A stretch of DNA of 62,000 bases from Branchiostoma floridae (lineage: Eukaryota; Chordata; Leptocardii; Amphioxiformes; Branchiostomatidae). Position 1 is the stretch's first letter. Every line of letters starts with the position of its first letter. Location: NCBI RefSeq assembly GCF_000003815.2, contig NC_049987.1, forward strand, positions 10,522,714 through 10,584,713, in the 5' to 3' direction. Made by a program: the position numbers and the translations under genes. This document shows positions 1 through 11,351 of the stretch, piece after piece. The notes under the pieces are model-generated. The model saw only the letters and a program-made list of their open reading frames with translations, ran no database searches and was not told the origin of the DNA.

Positions 1-3
1 CGC

Positions 4-18
4 TTCCTGGATATCCAG
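4..18. repeat. Left palindromic border of the minisatellite
   Basis: TTCCTGGATATCCAG lies directly against the first 11-bp unit. Its last 12 bases, CTGGATATCCAG, are a perfect palindrome. The same 15-mer lies just beyond the other end of the array. Confidence 0.85.
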
Positions 19-3000
19 TATACCTTGGCCATACCTTGGCCATACCTTGGCCATACCTTGGCCATTATTTGGCCATACGTTGGTCATACCTTGGCCATAC
101 CTTGGTCATACCTTGGCCATACCTTGGTCATACCTTGGTCATACCTTGGCAATACCTTGGCCATACCTTGGTCATACCTTGGTCATACCTTGGCCATACG
201 TTGGTCATACCTTGGTCATACCTTGGCCATACCTTGGTCATACCTTGGCCATACCTTGGTCATAACTTGGCCATACCTTGTTATACCTTGGCCATACCTT
301 GGTCATACCTTTGCCATACCTTGGCCATACCTTGGTCATACCTTGGTCATACCTTGGCCATTACTTGGCCATACGTTGGTCATACCTTGGCCAAACCTTG
401 GCCATACCTTGGTCATACCTTGGCCATACCTTGGTCATACCTTGGGCATACCTTGGCCATACCTTGGTCATACCTTGGTCATACCTTGGCCATTACTTGG
501 CCATACCTTGGTCATACCTTGGCCAAACCTTGGTCATACCTTGGTCATAACTTGGTCATACCTTGGTCATACCTTGGTCATACCTTGGTCATACCTTGGC
601 CATACCTTGGCCATACCTTGGTCATACCTTGGCCATTACTTGGCCATACCTTGGCAATACCTTGGTCATACCTTGGTCATACCTTGGCCATACCTTGGCC
701 ATACCTTGGTCATACCTTGGCCATACCTTAGTTATACCTTGGTCATACCTTTGTCATACCTTGGCCATACCTTGGTCATACCTTGGCCATTACTTGGCCA
801 TACCTTGGCCATACCTTGGCCATACCTTGGTCATACCTTGGTCATACCTTGTCCATTACTTGGCCATACCTTGGCTATACCTTGGTCATACCTTGGTCAT
901 ACTTTGTTCATACCTTGGCCATACCTTGGCCATACCTTGGTCATACCTTGGTCATACCTTGGCCATACCTTGGTCATACCTTGGCCATACCTTGGTCATA
1001 CCTTGGCCAAATCTCGGCCATACTGGTCGCGGAAGAACTGTGGTGTGTAACGTTAGCAATACTCAGAGCCATACCTCTAATAGCCATACCTTGGTCATAC
1101 CTTTGTCATACCTTGGCCATACCTTGTTATACCTTGGCCATACCTTGGCCATACCTTCGCCATACCTTGGTCACACCTTGGTCATAACTTGGCCATACCT
1201 TTGTCATACCTTGGTCATATCTTGGTCATATGTTGGTCCTACCTTGGCCATACCTTGGCCATACCTTGGCCATACCTTGGCCATACCTTGGTCATACCTT
1301 GGCCATACCTTGGCCATACCTTGGTCATACCTTGGTCATACCTTGGCCATTACTTGGCCATACCTTGGGCATACCTTGGCCATACCTTGGGCATACCTTG
1401 GACATACCTTGTGCATTACTTGGGCATACCTTGGCTATACCTTGGTCATACCTTGGACATACCTTGGCCATACCTTGGACATACCTTGGTCATACCTTGG
1501 CCATACCTTGGGTATACCTTGGTCATACCTTGGGCATACCTTGGGCATACCTTGGGCATACCTTGGGCAAACCTTGGTCATTACCATTGGCCATACCTTG
1601 GTCATACCTTGGTCAAACCTTGGCCATACCTTGGCGCATACCTTGGTCAGACTTTGACCCCATACCTTTTTAAACCTTGTACCTAACTTGGACATACCTT
1701 GGGCATACCTTAGGCATATCCTTGTCAATACCTTGACCATACCTTGGCCATACCTTGGTACATACCTTGGGCACACCTTGGACATACCTTGGGCATACCT
1801 AGGTCATACTTTGGGCATACCTTGGGCATACTTTGGTCATACCTTGGTCATACCTTGGTCATACCTTGGGCAAAATCTTGGTCACACCTTGGTCATACCT
1901 TGGTCATACCTTGGCCATACCTTGGTCATACCTTGGCCAAATCTTGGCCAAATCTTGGCCATACCTTTGTCATACCTTTGTTATACCTTGGTCATACCTT
2001 TATCATACCTTGGTCATACCTTGGTTATACCTTGGTCATACCTTGGCCATTACCTTGGCCATACCTTGGTCATACCTTGGTCATACCTTGGTCATAACTT
2101 AGCCATACCTTGGCCATACCTTGGTCATACCTTGGTCATACCTTGGTCATTCCTTGGTCATACCTTTGTTATACCTTGGCCAAAGCTTGGCCATACCTTG
2201 CTCATACCTTGGCCATACCTTGGCCATACGTTGGTCATACCTCGGCCATACCTTGGTCATACCTTGGTATTACCTTGGTCATACCTTGGTCATACCTTGG
2301 CCATACCTTGGTTATACCTTGGCCATACCTTAGTCATACCTTGGTCATTTCTTGGTCATACCTTGGTCATACCTTGGCCATACCTTGGTCATACCTTGGT
2401 CATACCTTGGTCATACCTTGGTCATACCTTGGCCATACTTTAGTCATACCTTGGTCATACCTTAGTCATACCTTGTTCATACCTTGGTCATACCTTGGCC
2501 ATACCTTGGCCATACGTTGGTCATACCTCGGCCATACCTTGGTCATACCTTGGTCATACCTTGGTCATACCTTGGCCATACCTTGGCCATACGTGGGTCA
2601 TACCTTGGCCATACCTTGGTCACACCTTGGCCATACCTTGATCATAACTTGGTCATTCCTTGGTAATACTTTGGTCATACCTTGGCCATACTTTGGTCAT
2701 ACCTTGGTTATACCTTGGTCATACCTTGGCCATACCTTGGTCAAATTTTGCCCATACCTTGGTCATACCTTGGTCATACCTTGGTTATACCTTGGTTCAT
2801 ACCTTTGCCATACGTTGGTCATACCTTGGCCATACCTTGGTCATACCTTGGCCTTACCTTTGCCATACGTTGGTCATACCTTGGCCATACCTTGGTCATA
2901 CCTTGGCCATACCTTGGTCAGACCTTGATCATACCTTGGTCACACCTTGGCCATACCTTGATCATACCTTGGTCATTCCTTAGTAATACTTTGGTCATAC

Positions 3001-4565
3001 CTTGGCCATACCTTGGTCATACCTTGGCCATACCTTGGTCAAATTTTGGCCATACCTTGGTCATACCTTGGTCATACCTTGGTTATACCTTGGTTCATAC
3101 CTTTGCCATACCTTGGTCATACCATGGCCAAATCTTGGCCTAGCCTTGGCCATACCTTGGTCATACCTTGGCCTACCTAGTCATACCTTGGTCATACCTT
3201 GGCCTTACCTTTGCCATACGTTGGTCATACCTTGGCCATACCTTGGTCACACCTTGGCCATACCTTGATCATACCTTTTTCATACCTTGGTCATACCTTG
3301 GTTCATACCTTGGCCATACCTAGGTCATACCTTGGCCATACGTTGGCGATACCTTGGCCATTACTTGGTCATTCCTTGGTCATACCTTGGCCATACCTTG
3401 GCCATACGTGGGTCATACCTTGTCCATACCTTGGTCATACCTTGGTCATTCCTTGGTCATACCTTAGTCATACCTTGGTCATACCTTGGTCATACCTTGG
3501 TCATACCTTGGCCATATTTTGGCCATATTTTGGTCATACCTTGGTCATACCTTGGTCATACCTTGGCCATACCTTGGCCATACCTTGACCATACCTTGGC
3601 CAAATTTTGGCCATACCTTGGTCATACCTTGGTCATACCTTGGTTCATACCTTGGCCATACCTTTTTCATATCTTTGCCATACCTCGGTCATACCTTGGC
3701 CAAATCTTGGCCATACATTGGCCATACCTTGGTCATGACTTTGTCATACCTTGGTCATACCTTGGTCATACCTTGGCCATATTTTGGTCATACCTTGGTC
3801 ATACCTTGGTCATACCTTGGTCATAGCTTGGCAATATCTTGACCATACCTTGGCCAAATTTTGGCCATACCTTGGTCATACCTTGGTCATACCTAGGTTC
3901 ATACCTTGGCCATACCTTTGTCATACCTTTGCCATACATCGGTCATACCTTGGCCAAATCTTGGCCATACCTTGGCCATACCTTGGTCATGACTTGGTCA
4001 TACCTTGGTTATACCTTGGTCATACCTTGGTCATACCTTGGTCATACCTTGGTAATACCTTTGCCATACCTTGGTCATACTTTTGTCATACCTTGGTCAT
4101 ACCTTGGTCATACCTTGGTCATACCTTGGTCATACCTTGGTCATACCTTGGTCATTCCTTGGTCATACCTTGGTCATACCTTGGCCATACCTTGGTCAAG
4201 TTTTGGCCATACCTTGGTCATACCTTGGTTATACCTTGGTTCATACCTTGGCCATACCTTGACCATACCTTGGCCATACCTTGGCCATATGTTGGTCATA
4301 CCTTGGCCATACCTTGGTCATACCTTGGTCATACCTTGGTCATACCTTAATCATACCTTGGTCATACCTTGGCCATACCTTGGTCATACCTTGGTCATAC
4401 CTTGGCCATACCTTGGCCATACGTTGGTCATACCTTGGCCATACCTTGGTTACACCTTGGCCATACCTTGGTCATACCTTGTTCAAACCTTGGTCATACC
4501 TTGGTTCATACCTTGGCCATACCTTGGTCATACCTTTGCCATACCTTGGTTATACCTTGGCCAAA
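19..4565. repeat. 11-bp minisatellite array (~400 units)
   Basis: The unit on the + strand is ATACCTTGGYC, where Y is C or T and nearly all variation between units is this C/T choice. Less common variants are TTGGGC and TTGGAC (clustered at about 1350-1830), ACGTT for CCTTG, and units lengthened to 12 bases such as TTGGTTCATACC. Because 11 is not a multiple of 3, the three + frames read the same 11-residue peptide (AIPWSYLGHTL-like) and the - strand reads MTKVWPRYDQG-like peptides. That explains the several overlapping open frames of 200-360 codons. No promoter, splice site or non-repetitive coding context is visible, so I treat it as satellite DNA. Blocks of several hundred bases recur imperfectly inside it (compare 2630-2820 with 2950-3120), which is higher-order duplication. 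Confidence 0.97.
1012..1088. other. Non-repeat interruption inside the minisatellite
   Basis: About 60-70 bases of mostly non-periodic sequence (including GGTCGCGGAAGAACTGTGG) break the 11-bp array before it resumes. The + frames close here or soon after, which is further evidence against a continuous coding region. A second, less regular stretch occurs at about 1570-1740. Confidence 0.75.
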
Positions 4566-4596
4566 TATGCAGAAAACTGCCTGAACAGGAGGACGA

Positions 4597-4611
4597 TTCC
4601 TGGATATCCAG
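4597..4611. repeat. Right palindromic border of the minisatellite
   Basis: TTCCTGGATATCCAG, identical to positions 4-18, occurs 30 bases after the last recognisable 11-bp unit. The sequence between, 4566-4596, is unique. Confidence 0.85.
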
Positions 4612-5037
4612 AAAATGACCTGAACGCCTGACGAAAATAAGGAATTCTCCCGCCATTTTTAATTTGCGAGCAAGAGGTCACTGTGGGTCACGCACGCACC
4701 GGAATGGTATGCTGCACCACGGTTGTCCCGCAATACTCTGAACGCATGTCTAAAGACAACCGTTGTCCACAACGATAGACAATAACAGTCGCATGACTAT
4801 ATATGTGTGGCGTGTTTGAAGTTGTTTTTCGTGTAGCGTCACATTCTATTTACGTGTTAAAATCATTCAGATGGCGTCCTATCATGGGGAGGACAGCGAT
4901 CACTTCCGGGTTTTAATCTCTCGCAACTTGAGTCTGTCGAGGTCTCACGAGGTCGAACCATATATGGAAACATGGGCGTGCATAATAATGTTTTCTGTCC
5001 TGTCAATCACCATGATTGACGGCACCGGAAGTACGAA

Positions 5038-5051
5038 TCCTGGATATCTAG
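5038..5051. repeat. Third copy of the palindromic border motif
   Basis: TCCTGGATATCTAG within GTACGAATCCTGGATATC matches the array border (one change) and shares the preceding ACGA. A partial fourth match, ACGATTCCTGG, starts at about 5070. The motif therefore belongs to a flanking sequence family and not only to the array. Confidence 0.6.
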
Positions 5052-5276
5052 TTTTCGTAAGGTTTTTTTACGATTCCTGGAGCCGACGAAAAGTAGATGC
5101 GACAACTACTTGCCATTCTCCGCGAATCGCCAATACCTTTCTAACCACCCATTCCTACCGACAGCCATTGCCGCCAGGCAACACGGCGTACCTAAGTCTC
5201 CTGCAAACTTAATAACATTATCATCTCCCCCGGGTATCAGATACCGCAGTCACACGTGTAATTACAGACCCAGACC

Positions 5277-5350
5277 TTTATTAATTCCCGCGATCGTCCG
5301 ATATTCGTTTCCGAATCTTGGTCTGTCTCGGTTCACCGGATGCGAGATGA
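5277..5350 (+). repeat. Dispersed TTTATTAAT element, copy A
   Basis: Starts TTTATTAATTCCCGCGATC and continues with CTCGGTTCACCGGATGC. Aligned with copy D at 52355 the two share TTTATTAATTCC, a CCGA/CCAA-T-TTCG/TTTG core, then CTCGGyTCACyGGATGC. This is the most diverged core of the four copies. Confidence 0.55.
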
Positions 5351-5776
5351 ACATGTAAGGAGTGACATGTGGGTGCGCGGTGTTCGCTTTCACGGGCGGG
5401 ACGGAGGTCGGCTGGCCGGCGCTTGGAAGCCGAGACTTGAAAGGAGAAACTGACGGCTGCTGTCGTGCGGATGGCAGCGGTAAGAACCATATAGATGAGC
5501 CGGTGCGGAGAGGGGGGCACCGGGTGTGGTGGTAATGGACGCTTGAGTGACACTGGGCGTCTGCAGAGAAGGATTCTGAGGCCTAAAATAGAATGATAGA
5601 CACCCTCTTGTTTTCTTTGTAGTTAGTACCATATCATAAAGGCGATTGGTTGTTGTTGATTTTTATATTTATCAAAAGCGGATTACCAATAAAATATTCA
5701 CCGTCATTTTGTTAGGATCATGTTTTGCAAGCAACGCACGTGTTTCATTGCAGAGATTAACGACGTACGGATTTTT

Positions 5777-5970
5777 CCAAAAAGCAGTTACTCAAGCAAC
5801 TGGATACGATTTTGTAAACGGTCAGATGTTTCAAACACCATCCGGTGTATTTCGTCATTGATCCAGTGTCTTTCTTCGGTGACACTGACGAAAGACACCG
5901 GATAGTGTTTGAAACGTCTGACTGTTTCCAAAATCATATCCAGTTTCTTGAATGAGTTACTGCTATTTGG
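5777..5970. repeat. Long foldback (inverted repeat, ~81-85-base arms)
   Basis: The left arm (5777-5857) and right arm (5886-5970) are inverted copies differing at only a few positions, separated by a 28-base loop. The arms begin CCAAAAAGCAGT and CCAAATAGCAGT and both contain ACTGGATAyGATTTTG and GTTTCAAACAC. The loop contains a further partial copy of GTGTCTTTC. The arms explain the matching short open frames on both strands. It could be a foldback transposon or a long-hairpin RNA source. No clear target-site duplication was seen. Confidence 0.85.
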
Positions 5971-6440
5971 TATCACTTATTATTACCTGGATGTCTAACC
6001 TTCATCGACGTGACGTAAGAATTTTTTTGAAACTTATATGTCTTTGAGCTATATTCTAAATATGACATGATTTATATATGAGTCTATAATTTCAAGATTG
6101 ATAAGCAGGAATTGAAGAAAACAACCAACCGAGAACAGTGGTTGACATTGAACGATATCAATCACTCGATGTTGATCTCATAGGTATAACTCCACACAGA
6201 GGCACCAACAATGATGATATGCCAGTATCAATAAAACGCATAGAAATGAGATTGAGGATAGGGAGGTCTCAGCGTTATTTACAAAATAGATATTGTTTAC
6301 CTATATGTCATCATCAACGTAATATGAAGTGCGATAATCCATCAAAACTGTTGTTTGAACAATTAAAAATCTTCATTTGACCTTTTCTTTTCATTGTCTG
6401 TATGAGACTCTGAGAGCTGGTGAGATTGTACGTATCAACG

Positions 6441-6478
6441 CTCCCCCCCCCCTCCCCTCCACACACACACACACACAA
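6441..6478. repeat. Poly-C plus (CA)n microsatellite
   Basis: A C-rich run of about 20 bases is followed directly by nine CA repeats. Confidence 0.95.
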
Positions 6479-6790
6479 CCGCTTGGAGAGTGTACACACG
6501 GTGTACTGGAATCATTCAGTCACAGCGTAAAGTTTTAAAAGAGCAAAATATTACATTCGTCAGACTCCCGTGGGACTGAAGATATCACCCCGACATTTCA
6601 GGTATCTAGGTGTGAGACAGACTTCACAATAAAGACGGACGGAAAATAAAGTAGCTCGTTTATTCACGGGAAGTAAGATATGGTCTGCCCATGAATAGCA
6701 TTACAAAACTCGGTCTCATACGGCATTCAGAATACACCACCAGCTGCGCAAAGTTCGGCTGCTAAATGCTGCTCCCCAACACCTAGAGGT

Positions 6791-7350
6791 TGCACTCTGT
6801 CTTCTGACGCAGGGCATAATGGATTTTCAAGCTCACTCGCAACAACAGTGAACTTTCAATCGAGTATGTACAGATATTCCTACATTTCAACAGTCCCAAA
6901 AAAATACGAATCCTACAATTACAAACTGTACCAACTGGCCACGGCTTTCTGAAACTTTGTCAAAAGACATAAACATCTTTTGTAGACGTCTTCATGGACT
7001 ATGTTTTTTTACTTTGATTAAGCTGATACCTCGCAATACCCCCTCCCACAAACCTTCTCAGTGGGTATCAGTAAATGAGGAGTCAGCTAAGGCTGCACTC
7101 TGTCTTCTGACGTAGGACATAACGGATTTTCAAGCTCACTCGCAACAACAGCGAACTTTCAATTGTGTATGTACTGGTATTTTTACAGACGAACCTTACA
7201 ACTACAAACATACCAACGTGCAGTTTTCTGGAACGTTGTCAAAAGTCACGAACATATATCTTAAGACTTCTTTATGTTTTTGTTTTACTTTAACGTTAAG
7301 CTGATACCTTGGAATGCCCCACAAACTTCTTTCAAAATAAATGAGAAGTC
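6791..7350. repeat. Two-copy direct tandem duplication, 303-base offset
   Basis: TGCACTCTGTCTTCTGACG begins at 6791 and again at 7094. The copies stay alignable through CTCACTCGCAACAACAG, AACTTTCAAT, TTGTCAAAAG and AAGCTGATACCT. Divergence is perhaps 15-20 percent by eye with several indels, so the duplication is not recent. No open reading frame spans it. Confidence 0.85.
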
Positions 7351-7782
7351 ATTCCGGAAATTCTTTATAAGACTTATGAGATAACGATTGCTGTAAAGCT
7401 GTCTTCAGGGTCAAATGACATGCTCTGCAAATCATATTGATTCAATCAAAGATGGGAATCAATTACATGTATAGTATAACACAACTGTGTAGTACTGTTG
7501 CTCGTAAAAGAACCAATAAGAAACTCATTGAAGTGAGCTGGAGTCGCTCCGGCGGTACATATATAATTTCATGCCTTTCAATATTTTATGTTGTTTAAAG
7601 ATATACAGCCCGAATCTTTATATGTAACACTTTTAAGAACTTTCCAGTGAAATAATGAATAGGAGATGTATAGTGCCCTGATGTGTGTATAGTATTTCAA
7701 GACGTTTCTGGCTTATGGAAATGATTTCTGATCTACTGTAGGGTTGAAACTCTGTCACAATGTGTCTATAGCCTCATTGTTG

Positions 7783-8122
7783 NNNNNNNNNNNNNNNNNN
7801 NNNNNNNNNNNNNNNNNNNNNNNNNNNNNNNNNNNNNNNNNNNNNNNNNNNNNNNNNNNNNNNNNNNNNNNNNNNNNNNNNNNNNNNNNNNNNNNNNNNN
7901 NNNNNNNNNNNNNNNNNNNNNNNNNNNNNNNNNNNNNNNNNNNNNNNNNNNNNNNNNNNNNNNNNNNNNNNNNNNNNNNNNNNNNNNNNNNNNNNNNNNN
8001 NNNNNNNNNNNNNNNNNNNNNNNNNNNNNNNNNNNNNNNNNNNNNNNNNNNNNNNNNNNNNNNNNNNNNNNNNNNNNNNNNNNNNNNNNNNNNNNNNNNN
8101 NNNNNNNNNNNNNNNNNNNNNN
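7783..8122. other. Assembly gap (340 N)
   Basis: A run of 340 undetermined bases. Apparent open frames crossing it are artefacts. Confidence 1.
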
Positions 8123-10396
8123 GATGGTTATGTGCTTGGGGATTAGCTTTATAAATGTCGCCGTATACATGACAAGTTATCGGCAATATTCATCTCAGGT
8201 GGGCTTAAGAAGTCATTTGCAGAACTCTTGTGACGTGTTCAATATCCGATCTCCGCTGACATTCGTCTGCCCGTCCTAAGCTAGTGCCTTAAAGTGAATG
8301 GAGGGGTTAATACTTGTTATCATTGCTGTGTAGCTCTCTCTTCATCGGTTCTATCGATAACGGTTCAAACCAAAAACGCACTTGTCAATAGAAAGACATG
8401 AATGGCTTAGTCCGTGGAAGTCGCTCTCAGAAACAGGTCGAAGTAACATACTATTAGGTAGCATACACAAAAAAAATGTACGAACCTTGCGTTAAGGACT
8501 TTATAAACTATACCATAAGGCTTTAGCTAACGTAAAGCGTTGTAAGGACCCCCATGCAGACCTTTTAACATTAAGAATATTAGGAAAACTGCAGTTTGAA
8601 TGTGCAAATTTGGTGGCAAAATCACAAAAGAGTAGCCAAAAAGGGAGCAAATACGAAAAAATTCACTAAACAGGATTCAATGATGTATTCAGCTGCGTAG
8701 AAACTGTGCTCGCATTTTTTCTTCACCAAAGCGTACAAACGTCGTTTGGAGCCATGTTTGCTTCGTTTGTGTTCGGCCTTGAAAAAAGGTCATCAACTGA
8801 GGCGATTACGAGGAAAATCGATTAACGATATCACATGTTTATGTATCTTTGTTCCAAGCCGATTCCTTGGCCTTTCTTCACGTAATTTAATCTATACAAA
8901 ACATCGGAGACCTTCGGGGATAAAGACATTACAACCACATATAAGGAACTAATAGCTACTTGTAAAGGACGTTTGTAATTTCATATTACCTGTTGATCTG
9001 ATGCCTTCTCTTTTTATAATGACCATAAGGAAGCTCGTATCTCAAGCATGTTGCTTTTTTTTACCAACGATACTGTTGAACCCAAATGCAATGAACGCAA
9101 GAACTGGGCCATAGTGTAACAAAATAACCCTAACGATTGACAAACGCAACGATGTTGATGAATTCGGAGCCATCCGATGGAAGTGGTAAGAAAAGTAAGT
9201 CATTCCGATCCCGAATCTCTTCGATCCCATTACTGCCGTAAATGGGATGTCTACTCTGTGGGACATCAGATTCCGGGATGTGAAATATTCTGCAGATCCT
9301 CGTTTTACCTTCGGGTGATGTTTTCTACGGCAGTCAATAAACTCCGGCTCAGTTTTATATTAAGGAGATCAAGGTTATAGCTTGCTGTCAAGTGAAGAAC
9401 GACATCTATGGGAGAAAACATGCCGACAAAGCTCAAAGGTATGGCACAGCTACGGAAGCCCAGTAATCTCGTCCATTACGTGTGTGCTGCGCTGTTGTAA
9501 CGATCAATTGTTGGAGCAAACTGTGAATTACTATAAATGCAGTGGTTGTGGAAAAATTGCTTGGGGTTAAGGCAGCTGGCCGTGTAAGCTTTAACGAAGG
9601 CAATTGTATTCACACTTGTTCAACATGGCTTTAGATATGGCGAAATATGGGAATTATCGTCGCGCTCTTTCCAACATGGCTATGACAAGTTCAAGACCGA
9701 AATGACACCCCTATTGAAGACTTAAAGGCACTGCAATCGGTACGAATAACATACGGATTCTTTGAGTGACAGAATGTACGTTGCAAAAGAATGCGCAATG
9801 GACGTGTGTCTGAACACGCATAAGCAGGACATGCTATCAGTTAGCATTGAAGGTACGAGCGTATGTCAACCGAACTTTTACTTTTAATGTATGACATATA
9901 GCTATATATATCTATTGCAAGCATCATCTACAACATCAGGCTATGATACCACGTGGGCTTATTTCTTCCACCTTGTCCTGAGAGGAACTTCTTATCTAGG
10001 AAAAATGATTACCATTCTAAGAAGGTCAGGTCATCAAATCCGCTGACTCCAGGTATTTACGAATTGTAAATCTTAACCTATAGAAACTAGCCTCATTAAC
10101 ACGTACCAGTGAACACATCGGATTGCTGAAAAATATGTGAAAATCGTTAACAGCCCAGAAGATAACGACAGATACCTATGCACGATATATTATGCACCAA
10201 CAGCTAACTACCAGTAGGTTAAAGCTGTACCGTAAAGTCTACCACAAGCTACGAAAAGCGATCAGATACGAGTTGTGCTGCTGCATTGAAGACATCAATT
10301 GTCTGCACGCGTTTTTCAAGCAGATGTTTAAGTCAAATTAAAAACTGCTTATGAAAGTAAGTTACAAACATGAGTGTGCTGTAAACTTTTTCCTCT
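8123..10396. other. Intergenic stretch, nothing recognised
   Basis: Only short open frames (under 75 codons) without domains or paired splice signals are present. I saw no RNA gene or strong repeat. Confidence 0.45.
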
Positions 10397-11351
10397 TTAA
10401 CCCTATTCAGACCGGGGGGGGGGGGCTTTTGAGGCCCGCGCTAACTTCGATGTCCTATAACGCCAGAACGGCTTACGCTAGAGCCACCAAATTTGGTGAG
10501 TTTTCCTAAAATATTGTTGGCAACAATTTTACGAAGTTTCACAAATTTTCAATTTTTTCTTGTTGCCATGGCAACCGTTTGTTGACAGGCAGTTTTGCCA
10601 AAAATCACTATTTTTGGTTCTAACTATGTATTTTTCACATTTATTTGCTATATTACTGCGATTTTGTTACATAAATAAAATCTTATATTATTCAGCATAT
10701 CTTTCATAATTATATATGCATAAATTATGCTAATTTGATGACGTCATCAGCCCAAAATCCAAGATGGCGGACCGAATGGCCAGATCAAGAATAACAAGCT
10801 AATTATCCCTGAAAATTTGTAACTACCTGGTATTTTTTCATCAAAAAACATCTAAATGAATGAATTTAGTCTATTTCCATCGCCCTTTGTGATTATTTGT
10901 TGCAAAAAAAGTATTTTCAAAAATTCAAGGTGGTGGATATAATATGGCGGAGCCCAACTCGTATCTTAGATGTGCATGACGTCATTTTATGACGTCATAT
11001 TGACGCCATTGATGTTGCTATTGGCAACGCAAGTCGTAATAAACATTATTATTCTGTTATCTGCACTTGTTGTTACATTTTTGCAGCATAACTTGAAGTT
11101 TTCTGAGAATACCCATTTTTCATGGGTTTGGCCAATGTAATCAAATTGATGACGTCATAATTACGTCATCTTACGTCAACGTAACGTCAAACGTCACATA
11201 CTTGTCAGATATTATGTCGACATCCTGTCCTGAAAATTTGGTGGCCCTACGACACGTTGTTCAAGAGTTATAGGACTTAGAAGTGGAGGGCCTCAAAAGC
11301 CCCCCCCCCGGTCCAGGGATGACCAAAAAAGCCCGGTCTGAATAGGGTTAA
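10397..11351. mobile_element. piggyBac-type miniature element (complete, 947 bp)
   Basis: The element runs 10401-11347 and is flanked on both sides by TTAA (10397-10400 and 11348-11351). The left end is CCCTATTCAGACCGG and the right end is the exact inverse GGTCTGAATAGGG. Inside the ends come G- or C-runs and GCTTTTGAGGCCC in inverted arrangement, so the inverted repeats extend to about 40 bases, with a short extra segment at the right end. TTAA target duplication with CCC...GGG termini is the hallmark of the piggyBac superfamily. There is no transposase open frame, so it is non-autonomous. The interior carries four TGACGTCA sites (10739, 10977, 10990 and 11150) and CCAAGATGGCGGA. Confidence 0.9.

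Larger units (their letters stand above)
4612..5776. other. Intergenic stretch, no gene recognised
   Basis: Several open frames of 60-113 codons overlap on both strands, but none has a recognisable domain or convincing splice sites. The stretch contains border-motif copies and one copy of the dispersed TTTATTAAT element (5277-5350). Confidence 0.5.

Noticed and set aside
19-4565. CRISPR-like array
   Set aside because: Units are contiguous 11-mers without spacers in a eukaryotic context; this is a minisatellite.
25-4618. Long + strand open frames (up to 364 codons) encoding an IPWSYLGHTL-type repeat protein
   Set aside because: An 11-base period without a stop in one phase has none in the others, so all frames are open automatically. 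Three frames overlap with the same peptide, frames break at the unique interruption, and no promoter or splice context is seen.
7744-8186. Open frames crossing the N run
   Set aside because: They consist almost entirely of undetermined residues.
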